A stretch of 13,742 bases of DNA, from NCBI GenBank assembly GCA_036939355.1, contig JALLAP010000356.1, forward strand, positions 1-13,742, read 5' to 3'. The translations under genes and the position numbers were made by a program. This document shows, one piece after another, positions 1 to 7,541 of this stretch. The DNA comes from Thalassiosira profunda. Taxonomy: Eukaryota > Bacillariophyta > Thalassiosirophyceae > Thalassiosirales > Thalassiosiraceae. Under the pieces are notes generated by a model that saw nothing but the letters and a program-made list of their open reading frames with translations, was not told where the DNA came from and searched no databases. The first letter of the stretch is position 1; every line of letters starts with the position of its first letter.

Positions 1-2
1 CC

Positions 3-77
3 GAGGGGCTGAAGTTTGTACTGGAGCTCGGCCGGGACATCACCCCCCTCGGAGGGAAGTTACGTATAACTACGTAG
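3..77 (+). CDS. Possible 3' end of a gene entering from the left edge
   Basis: Frame 3 is open from the left edge for 24 codons and ends in TAG at 75-77; the last residues read PLGGKLRITT. Base composition supports a gene end here: bases 1-60 are GC-rich like the other coding regions, and the sequence turns AT-rich straight after. No domain can be recognised in so few residues, and a 24-codon open stretch is easily met by chance. If real, the gene would be convergent with the oxidoreductase whose stop lies at 552. Confidence 0.25.
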   Translation, partial: EGLKFVLELGRDITPLGGKLRITT

Positions 78-153
78 GAACTCATACTTAAACTTCTTTT
101 GCGAAGGTAAAACCTTCTCAGTCGAAATCCAGATAATGTCCTTGCCTCCACAG

Positions 154-327
154 GTGCGGATATGCGTACCAGGGATAAGCAAATGTTACCTTTTTAGATG
201 CGCATATTTGGATATGCGACAAAATATTCGTACCAATTTAGCCCAAAAATAGGGTGAAAATAGTGTAACAAAAGGAGATATAATAGTTCGCATATGCGCA
301 TATTTGCATTTGCGCACGTACGCATCT
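154..327. repeat. Cluster of ATATGCG-type repeat elements
   Basis: The 13-mer ATGCGCATATTTG occurs exactly at 198-210 and 294-306. The 9-mer GGATATGCG occurs at 158-166 and 210-218. On the minus strand three elements each begin with a GTACG core (reading down from about 327, 233 and 170) and carry CGCATAT/ATATGCG words. The degenerate, partly palindromic words suggest an old dispersed repeat or a low-complexity AT/CG array. Its family cannot be named from one locus. Confidence 0.55.
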
Positions 328-445
328 GTAAACGCCTTTCTCTGAAAATCTCTAAGTCGGAGAGCTGATTTTGTGCCTCGATGAAAAATGGCGGGAAACA
401 ATGATGACGATTTTTTCAGACACCATCTTAACTGACCTCCGTTTT

Positions 446-521
446 GGACCGGTCCGAATGCTCACCCAGAGCTTTGAGGCCTCAAAGACGAGCGTGCTCG
501 AGAATAGACTCTACAGCGCTG
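446..521. repeat. Cluster of four palindromes
   Basis: Within 76 bp there are GGACCGGTCC (446-455), the perfect 16-bp palindrome CTTTGAGGCCTCAAAG (472-487), a short stem CGAGC/GCTCG with a 2-base loop (489-500) and CAGCGCTG (514-521). The cluster ends 30 bp downstream of the oxidoreductase stop codon, so it would lie in or just past that gene's 3' UTR. A role in 3'-end structure or protein binding is possible but is inference. Confidence 0.6.
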
Positions 522-551
522 CTTGATAGTAATGGGAGAGGAGAAGTTGGC

Positions 552-2044
552 TTATTTGGTTCTCGTCCGCCGCCACCAGTCAAACTCAGCAAAGTGGCTG
601 CGCACTCTCTCTTCATCGTCGTGCAGAATCGCATCGGCCAGCCAACTGCCGAACAGCCCGTGATAAATCAATCCTCGACTGCTCAAGCCTGTGAATATCC
701 ACGCATTCCGATGTCTCATCATTCCATCGTTGCAGTTGCTGTCATACCTGCCAATGATTGGCATGCGTCCGAAAGCTCCTCGGTGGCTTTGCATTCTGAA
801 CCCCGTCGTCAGCCTGTCAACGTTTCCATTGTCCCACAAACTCGGCGCCAATGAATAGCTTCGACCCTTCAATTCCTCCAATACTTCTTCGGGGCCGAAT
901 GCCTCGCTTTTAAATTCGTGCGTGGCTCCGATAACAAATCGCTGCGATGATGCATCGAGTTGCGGCAAGGGAGATACGTATTTCCCGCAGAGAAAGGCCT
1001 CGTTTGTTGTTGCATCCGACTCAGGCAGACTCATCTCCACCGACTGCCCTCGCACCAGTTGCACTGGAAGCTCGTCGCTGCCGACGAATCGATCTTGAAG
1101 GATCCCTGCGCCCGTCGACAAGATGACCGCATCGAATTGCGATAGTCGGTCGTCGTTGGCATTTGCAGAGATTGGAGCCAACTCCCACTGCACACTTCCA
1201 TTCATCTCGTCTGCCTTCCTCTTGCACTCCTCCCACAGCCCCTGCAGGTATGACGGCACGTGAATCACTTTGCAGCCACCACCCAGCTTCAGCCCACCGA
1301 GCGAATCGACCCCAAAGGCATCCTGCATCTCCTCTTTTGACATCCACGCGGCCAGAGTTGGATAAGTCTCCGCCGTGTGCTTCAGTTGTTCGACGTTTTT
1401 GTCCGTCAGTGCAACGCGGTAGAGGTGCGGTCGAAGTATGCAATCCGGTCGGTGTGTCGCCGCCGCTTCGATCAGGCGAGTGGAGCATTCGAGCGCATGC
1501 TTGCCATTGTGAATGAGCTTGCCTCGCGGCGAGAACGGGTGTATCAATCTGACATACCCAGACCAGAGTCGAGTGCATCCACCATTGCATCCAGAGATTG
1601 AAAGAAGAATAGGAGCAATCAGTGCACCACTCTGTGAGGAGGCAACCGCGCGCCCCCGATCGATCAATTAAGAACTCACCCGCCGGCGACCGCAGAAGCA
1701 CCTCCCTCGCCAACATTGCACCTGTCAAAGACGGTGATGTGCATCCCCTTCTTTTCATGTCTTACAACATCGAGGAGGTGATACGCCGCCGACATTCCCG
1801 CTAGACCCCCGCCGACGATGCCCACCTTTGTGATCGGGAGGCAGTCGCCGTCGCTCCGATCGGATAGGCTGCGTGCCGTTTTCTGATGGCTCATCGAGTG
1901 CCGGTTGCCAGTGGCGAAGCATGCAGTGACGCGGCATCTGCGAGCGCCGACCGCATTCGCCGCAACACATTGCAACATCATAGAAATGAAGAGGATGGTT
2001 GCTATCCACGCAAGAGCGCATGATTTATGTCCGGCCTCACCCAT
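552..2044 (-). CDS. FAD-dependent oxidoreductase, DAO family, with N-terminal targeting signal
   Basis: Spliced gene, complement of join(552..1548, 1680..2044), 453 residues. It should be a flavoenzyme of the D-amino-acid-oxidase (DAO) fold; the substrate is not evident. Residues 75-83 carry the GxGxxG dinucleotide motif (GIVGGGLAG), with an acidic residue (D107) ending the second strand as expected for the FAD ribose. Splicing joins AVAGG to LIHPFSPRGK (123-132), a motif seen in a subgroup of DAO proteins, and residues near 409-419 (GLSSRGLIYHG) fit the C-terminal FAD-binding end. Residues 8-30 form a hydrophobic signal, followed by about 40 basic, Ser/Thr-containing residues, so secretory or bipartite plastid targeting is likely, although the residue after the probable cleavage site is not Phe. 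The start is the first in-frame ATG after a stop. Divergent from the coiled-coil gene. Confidence 0.85.
1549..1679 (-). other. Intron of the DAO oxidoreductase gene
   Basis: A 131-bp phase-2 intron, read on the minus strand as GG^GTGAGTTC ... TATGTCAG^ATTG. Removal restores an uninterrupted DAO motif across the junction. If retained, the frame ends at a TGA in the second intron-spanning codon. Confidence 0.88.
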
Positions 2045-2514
2045 CACCCATCACCGCCATCAAGATACGATCGGAGCTGGATCACCCCACATGTGCTCTC
2101 CTTCCACACACGTTGATAAACTGACCACCAGCACTCCAGAAGCCCCTCGACCGTCGAGTGTGGGGGTGATGGAGGTTGTTGGGGGAGCGGGCTGGCGGCG
2201 GCGCGGGAGGGCGCTGCGTGAGCAGTGAGCTGTGAGCTGTGAGCTGTGAGCTGTGAGGGAGCAGGAGAGCGGGTAGCTAGGAATTGTGGGTTTACGTGTA
2301 CAAATCAGAGTAGCTAGCGGGACAAACGACTTCTTCGCTCTTTGCAAAAAGAGGTCGGCGCGCTTTGCCTCGCCGCACAAGCAAAGAGGACGAGGCGCTG
2401 GCCCACCGACCAAAGCGAGTCAAAGAGGACCGCCGACAACCAAAGGTCAAAGGCAAAGGGCGCTGGGTGGCCGGGTGGCAAAGTATTGCAAAGCAAAGAG
2501 GACGCCACGAAACC
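2045..2514. promoter_or_regulatory. Shared 5' region between DAO oxidoreductase and coiled-coil genes
   Basis: This 470-bp stretch lies between two head-to-head start codons and must hold both 5' leaders and, presumably, both promoters. It contains a heptamer tandem repeat (2225-2257), a two-copy CCCATCA heptamer at the DAO start codon (2040-2053), and three near-copies of a CAAAGAGGAC(G) word at 2381-2392, 2421-2431 and 2493-2504. I see no clear TATA box. The plus-strand frame of the coiled-coil gene stays open back to 2365 but has no ATG there. Confidence 0.55.
2225..2257. repeat. Tandem heptamer (GTGAGCT)4.7
   Basis: Four perfect copies of GTGAGCT followed by a partial GTGAG, all in register, within a head-to-head intergenic region. 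The unit length of 7 and the lack of any divergence point to a recent, length-variable microsatellite. Confidence 0.95.
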
Positions 2515-3867
2515 ATGATGTCGATGGGCGGGCGGATGCCCTCTCTCGGCGACATTCGCCAAGTCATGGCCAAGAAGGGAGGTTCGGTGGCCGCGGCCAC
2601 CTCCGCCTCGGCTGGCGGCAGAGGACGCAGCACCTCCGATATGCCGTACAGCTCCAATTCAGCCACAACGGCGAGCCGGCCAAAGTCGTTGGAGTCCTTG
2701 ATCGCGACAATTCCTTCCTCACCCATCAGCCTCGGCAGCCCCTCCAGGGAGGAGGCGTCGCCAGTCCAAAGCGAGAACGCGGAACCTCGCCCGACGCCCG
2801 CCAAAAGCCCCGGCGTGGCCGTCATTGAGTTCGAACGGGACGAGGTGACCCCCGCGGGTACCGCCAAGGCCAATCCCATCAAGATGCCGCTATCCACCGT
2901 CAAGGAGGACGAGTCGCCCGAGGCACAACGATGGGTCGGCATTGGACTCGAGGGCGAGGTGGTCGCCGTGAGCGTCGGCACCGTCTCCCCGGACTTGAGC
3001 GAGGAGTCCCGAGAGACGAGCGAGAAGGGCGCCGGCGCAGACGTTGCAATTCCGCCACCCCAGCCGGCAATGCCGCGTCCGCTGGCCGACCAGAGGCCAA
3101 TTCCGCGGGCGATCGATTTCCGCAGGGTCGACGTGTCCGCGGCGGAGCCGTCGCTCGGGCAGGGGTTGGCCACCAAGTTGATGCAAGACGTCGACGAATT
3201 GAGTATAGATTTGAGCGTGCTGGGAGACGTGGACTCGATTTCGTCGGCCATGACAAAGAGCGAAGCCGTGAGCCTGGCGCAGCGCCTGGGGAAGATCGAA
3301 CGGCGGCTGCTGGAAGCGGCTGGCGAAACGGGCAGGATGGACGCCCTGCGGGCGCTGGCGAAGGCCACGCAGGAGCAGTCCAAGAGAGCGAATAAGCTGG
3401 AAACGAAGGTGCAAAAACAGGCAAAGAAAATTGGCACGCTAAATGACATGGCCCAGCGGCTGAACGACGGGAGGAAACGCGACCGTGCGCAGCGAGACAA
3501 GGCGCGGGCGGAGGTGAAAGAGCTGAAGCAATCCACCGCCGACCTCTCGTCGCAGCTGGCTCGGAGCGAGGAGCACAACGAAGTCTTGGCGAGGAAGCTG
3601 GCCCAGATGGAGAAGGACGCGTCCCTCCGCTCCAACCAAAAGCGCAACCACGGCGTAAAAGCGAAGTATGACCGACTGCGCAAGGAGGCCCGCCGGCGAG
3701 CGGAAGAAGACAGGGCCACGATAAGCGGATTGGAATTGAAGATGACCGCCATGGCCGAGGTGCACGCCAAGAAGGAGAAGCGGAGCCGGGAGAAGATTCG
3801 TCTGCTGGGCAGGATGAAAGGAGCCCTGGAAGAACAAGTCAGATTGCTTGGGGGAGCGAGTCCGTGA
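2515..3867 (+). CDS. Coiled-coil protein with long disordered N-terminus, function unknown
   Basis: Intronless, 450 residues from the ATG pair at 2515 (context GAAACCATGATG); the open frame upstream lacks an ATG. Residues 1-215 are rich in Ser, Pro, Ala and Thr and look disordered, with many possible SP/TP phosphorylation sites. Residues 250-445 are dominated by Lys, Arg, Glu, Gln and heptad-spaced Leu, typical of a long coiled coil with a strongly basic stretch around 290-330 and 377-430. No catalytic motif, membrane segment or signal peptide is visible. Such layouts occur in cytoskeletal, centrosomal and scaffold proteins, but I do not recognise a family and assign no function. It is convergent with the calpain gene (158 bp between stop codons) and divergent from the DAO gene. 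Confidence 0.8.
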   Translation: MMSMGGRMPSLGDIRQVMAKKGGSVAAATSASAGGRGRSTSDMPYSSNSATTASRPKSLESLIATIPSSPISLGSPSREEASPVQSENAEPRPTPAKSPGVAVIEFERDEVTPAGTAKANPIKMPLSTVKEDESPEAQRWVGIGLEGEVVAVSVGTVSPDLSEESRETSEKGAGADVAIPPPQPAMPRPLADQRPIPRAIDFRRVDVSAAEPSLGQGLATKLMQDVDELSIDLSVLGDVDSISSAMTKSEAVSLAQRLGKIERRLLEAAGETGRMDALRALAKATQEQSKRANKLETKVQKQAKKIGTLNDMAQRLNDGRKRDRAQRDKARAEVKELKQSTADLSSQLARSEEHNEVLARKLAQMEKDASLRSNQKRNHGVKAKYDRLRKEARRRAEEDRATISGLELKMTAMAEVHAKKEKRSREKIRLLGRMKGALEEQVRLLGGASP

Positions 3868-4025
3868 ACTTCATGGAGTGTGTCATTCTATTGATGGATC
3901 AGGGGATGGTGATGCAACATCGTGTCCAATGCTAGGCTGTCAACAACTGCAAAGAAGACCAAGGCAAAAATGAGCGCCACATGCAGTGGCTAGGGCTAGA
4001 GGCCAAATCTACATAACACTTTTCA
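3868..4025. other. Convergent 3' junction, coiled-coil and calpain genes
   Basis: 158 bp separate two stop codons facing each other. Both 3' UTRs and cleavage sites must fit or overlap here. No AATAAA signal and no hairpin stands out. Confidence 0.5.
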
Positions 4026-7000
4026 CTACTGCTGCGGGATTTCAGCCAGTGCCAACTCTTTCGATGAAAAGATGTGGAGCTGGAAGCTGCCTTCCTTGCC
4101 GACGTCGAAAGTGCTGGCCACCAAGGTGTAGAGGCCCGGAGGAACGAACACGGTCTCTGAGATGACAAACCCATGCCGGTAATCTCCCGTGTCAATGACT
4201 GGATCCTCGTACAAGTGGTGGATTCGTTTGCTGATTGGTATGCCAGCACCCTGCCGCTTGCCTCCTCGAGCAACAATTATATTCACCGCCAATTCTTTGG
4301 ACGCCAGACATTTGATTTGCAGCCTCGCCCCTCCCGTTGGTACGTTGAGGCTCCACTGAGGGTTGGAGCCGAACGAGCCATTGCCCGGCGGCCCGCCTGC
4401 AGTCCCAATCGATAAAGACAGTGGATCGCTGGAGCCATCCCTCAACTTCCACGACCCTGAGAGCTGTTGGAATACCGGCAGCGGCTTTTCCGGGTGTCCC
4501 AGTTGGAATTCTTCCGTGCAATAGCAGGATAAAGTGTAGCCGAGGTCATTGGCCTTTTTGTGCTGGGAGAGCACGATGGAGAGAAACCGATCCGAGCTGC
4601 TGACATCGTATCGAACGAGCACGTGTTGGTTGTTGGTATATGCTCCAGAGAGTACGCACTTTGCGTCAGGATACCACACGCGCCGCCTTGGGTTCTTTAT
4701 TCGATGCAGGTGCAGCGTGAGGAAATCCGATACCTCTAGATGATGGAGATACGTGAACGATGTGAGCGAGAACACGAGCGAAAATTTGGTATCTGAGATG
4801 CAGACTAACCTGCTCCCTCCTGCTCCTGCTTCGTCACGTGCCTCGAGAGCAGTATCCAGAGAGTGGCCTCGCTCCGGATTGCATTATCAGAGAGTGTGAC
4901 CGTGTATTGTGGATTCTCCCCGACGTTGTAGGAATCGTCCACCGGTCCAACATCCTTGCGCCAGAAGCCATGCACAGACGTTCGATACCGGAACAGATCT
5001 GGGTCGGTGCTCCACGACAAATGCATATTGTGGAAGTAAAGTAACACATCGGACCAGGAAATCCAGAACACGCCGTCGTCGTAATGCGAGGCAGATGTTG
5101 CGTCGTATCCAACCTCGGCGCAGAAGGCTGGATCGCTCCAACCGACCTTGTCTTGCGGCGAGTATCGCCCTGTCCATCCCTTTGACGCCCAAGGATTCTT
5201 TAACTGGAGCAGCTTTGTTCCATTTGACGTCTGAATCACATTCAGCACCGCATAGGCGTGGCCGGTGAAGAGCCCAACTTTCTCCGCCTGCTCTTCCGAC
5301 AAGTCGGTGCTCGTCGACAGAGTGATGAGGCAGTCCCCGTACGAATTTGCGCTATACAGTCGATCCCACGCCCTTTGCACCGGAGTCTCAAAGTCTTTGA
5401 CATTTGCAGGATCTTCCGGAAAGAATATCCGCTCAGGGATCCAACCGGTCAAGCAAAAGAGATCGACGCCGGAATTGGACCCCGGAAAGTTGTACCCACC
5501 ACACAATTTCATGTACGCCTTTTCCAAGATGGCAACCCACAGTTCCAATACATTTGCATTCGCCTTGCCTAGTGACGTCGTGTGGGAGCAGAGCAGGTTT
5601 CCGCGAGAATCCACAGGCAAACGATCGTCCACCAACACCCTTCTCGCCACGCCATTGAACCACAGCTTGACCATGTAGATGCCCTGCGGATTGTACACCG
5701 GCATCCCCGTCGTCGGATCCTGCGGATAAATGAGCGACGAGACCAACCGGCGATTGAACCGGCGCTCGAAATTGCTGCTGCAGCACAGTCCCGCGATGAA
5801 GGAGCAGTCCGACACGCAGTGCTGTTTGATGGTGTAGGGTGTGATGGCATGTATCATTGCAATCTTTGTGGATGATACAAAGGGAAGTATGCCACGCATT
5901 GCCGCAATCTCCGAGGGTCGGGCCCACTTGCACCCCCTCTCCTTTTGCTTGTCGGAGAGTTGCAGCAGGCCGTCGGGATCGGTCCACGGGCGCGCCGGAT
6001 GATAGTCGTACGTTCGGGCCTCGTCGTCGGACCAGGGAAGGAAGAGGCCGGAGGCGATGCGAGAGGACCACTTTAGGACCTTCACTTCGTACGGAGTCAG
6101 CTTGTCCGCTCGATTTTGGGGCGTTGCCCGATCAACACAGGTCGGTGTAGGAGCGGGCGACGGTTCGGGCGAGGGCTCTGTTAAGACGTGCTTCAGCTTC
6201 TGTACTCGATCCAACGCCAGCTTGCTCTTTCGGCGGAGGGATACCACCTCTTTCTGGGTCTTTTCGTCGGCGAGGTTGGGCGCGTCGTCTGCGGGGTTGG
6301 CCTCCGGCGTCGCCACCGGGGCGTCGGTGGACAGCGACATCATGTTGAGGACGTTGCCGCCGATGTTATCCTTGAGATTCTGCAACTCCACACTCGTACA
6401 ATGACCGGAGGCGGCGTGGACGGAAGGTATCGACTTCGCCATTTCGACATCGTCGACGGCGGGCGTCGCCCCCTCGAGGAGGGCCGGCGGGGTCGATGTT
6501 GACAGGTCCGCCGATTGCCGCGACGATTGCCCACTTGCGGTGACTGTTTCCCCTCCCGTCTCCCCCGATAGCAATTTGATGGCGCGCGAGAAGCAAGTCA
6601 CGGCCTGCAGGTACCGATCGATGGCCAGCATCGTCTCCCCCCGCTCGTCGTGATCGAGCGCGGTCCCGAGCAGTCGGTTGGCCTTGTCGGCGGATTGCGT
6701 GGCCTGCAATTGCCGCGTCTCGGTGCGCTTCGATTCTTGGCGCGTCGCACTGACAGCTTCCACAGGCGGAGCTGCGTTGCCATCCACCGCGGGATGAAGC
6801 TGCGATCCGTGCGAGGCTTCCCACGACGAGGCACTGTCTCTCATTACGGTGCACGTCTCGCCGCCGCCGCTGGACATATTATGTCTCTGCCGCTGATCCT
6901 GCTCGGCGACCTTCAATCCCTTCACCTCCTTGAGCAACTCGTCCGCGTGCCGCTCGTACAGATCAATGTTCTCCGCGAGCAGCTGCTGCGTCTTGGCCGC

Positions 7001-7216
7001 CTCCTCCGGCGTCCCACCGCCATTCTGGAGGCCGCGGATGTGGCGCTTCATGAGGTAGCACGCCTCGTTGTACTTGGCGGCGCTTCGCTCGAGGACCTCC
7101 CACGACGGCCCGCCGCTGGGCGCGCCGTCGGACGACGTTGTGGTGGCCTCCGTTTCGAGCTCCTTCGCCTCCGCGAGGAGGGCGAAGGCCTCGTCGATGA
7201 GAGTGGCCGCCGCCAT
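4026..7216 (-). CDS. Calpain-7-like cysteine protease with MIT and C2-like domains
   Basis: Spliced gene, complement of join(4026..4735, 4810..7216), 1038 residues; animal calpain-7 is about 813. Calpain-7 is a Ca-independent-type intracellular protease recruited to ESCRT-III through N-terminal MIT domains. Residues 1-60 and 175-217 resemble two MIT helical hairpins, the second (ADKANRLL...AIDRYLQAV) clearer, separated by low-complexity linkers. The CysPc core spans about 400-735 with all three catalytic residues: Cys471 (SDCSF), His653 (TGHAYAV) and Asn674 (LKNPW). Blocks such as GGYNFPGSNS (573-582), LTGWIPERI (589-597) and FWISWSD (717-723) match calpain-7 strongly. Residues from about 740 to the end form the C2-like (C2L) domains. 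The start is the ATG with context CGCGCCATGGCG; the longer open frame begins at TTG. The linker between MIT and CysPc is longer than in animals. Confidence 0.92.
4736..4809 (-). other. Intron of the calpain-7-like gene
   Basis: A 74-bp phase-1 intron, minus strand GCAG^GTTAGTC ... CATCTAG^AGGTATCG. The splice joins EGA to EVSDFLTL and lies inside the first C2-like domain, just after the conserved ILLSRH block. Retention gives an immediate TAG stop, which would cut off the last 236 residues. Confidence 0.85.
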
Positions 7217-7276
7217 GGCGCGCGTTGCAACGCCCGGCTGCGCCCGTGTCGTGCACCGAGGAAGGGGGAGGTGTGC

Positions 7277-7297
7277 ATCAACAATCAACAATCAACA
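7277..7297. repeat. Tandem heptamer (ATCAACA)3
   Basis: Three perfect in-register copies of ATCAACA. They lie about 60 bp upstream of the calpain start codon, probably within or near its 5' leader. Confidence 0.9.
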
Positions 7298-7511
7298 CAC
7301 GTTTTCCCGTGATCAACATCAAACAAACAGAAGGGCAGTTTAGATTTTAGCGGGCGGATATCAGGGGTGGCCCCCCTAACCAACCAATAGGATGGTTTTG
7401 TTACGGGAAATTTGCGAGTGTGCCCACGTAATATTGGAGGGGACACCATCTCCCCGCTAAATATTTGGAGCTCAAGCTCGAAGGAATTTCCGAGTTGCCG
7501 AGTTCCGAGAT

Positions 7512-7517
7512 ATGTAG
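7512..7517 (+). promoter_or_regulatory. Minimal start-stop uORF (ATG-TAG)
   Basis: ATG followed directly by TAG, 24 bases before the chosen hydroxylase start at 7542. If the transcript begins upstream of this point, scanning ribosomes meet a start codon with no elongation codon. Start-stop elements stall ribosomes in some plant leaders. Whether it lies in the mRNA is unknown. Confidence 0.35.
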
Positions 7518-7541
7518 TTGCAGAGGCGCCGCGGTTCGTTC

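Larger units (their letters stand above)
78..551. other. AT-rich intergenic spacer with repeats, no convincing gene
   Basis: This stretch lies downstream of the minus-strand oxidoreductase. Its first 360 bases are clearly more AT-rich than the rest of the window. It holds a repeated 13-mer and related ATATGCG-containing elements (158-327) and, near 446-521, several palindromes. A 71-codon minus-strand reading frame (186-401) begins with TTG and its peptide merely mirrors the repeats, so I do not call a gene. I see no tRNA or other RNA gene. Confidence 0.6.
7217..7541. promoter_or_regulatory. Shared 5' region between calpain and beta-hydroxylase genes
   Basis: A 325-bp head-to-head intergenic region. 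It contains a three-copy ATCAACA tandem heptamer (7277-7297), a CCAAT sequence (7384-7388) and a perfect 9-bp inverted pair, TTTAGCGGG at 7346-7354 and CCCGCTAAA at 7453-7461; the similarity extends to TTTAGCGGGNNGAT. One copy of the inverted pair faces each gene, which fits a binding site used in both directions, though no factor is known to me for it. An ATG-TAG pair (7512-7517) precedes the hydroxylase start. Confidence 0.5.

Noticed and set aside
61..76. Doubled TACGTA palindrome as a replication or attachment site
   Set aside because: Short, common-type palindromes in AT-rich DNA; nothing else nearby supports an origin or integration site.
186..401. 71-codon minus-strand frame in the AT-rich spacer
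   Set aside because: Starts at TTG, and its similar KYAH-containing stretches come directly from the underlying DNA repeat.
1021..1758. 245-codon minus-strand frame overlapping the DAO gene
   Set aside because: Off-frame shadow that also runs across the intron; it lacks flavoprotein motifs.
2292..3770. 492-codon open frame on the minus strand opposite the coiled-coil gene
   Set aside because: It is antisense to a convincing coiled-coil coding region, does not begin with a genuine ATG in context, and its Ser/Arg/Phe/Leu-rich product is what the complement of Lys/Glu/Gln/Ala codons yields.
7217..7291. Extended calpain N-terminus starting at 7291
   Set aside because: The first codon is TTG; the only ATG in frame before the MIT-like helix is at 7216, with strong context.
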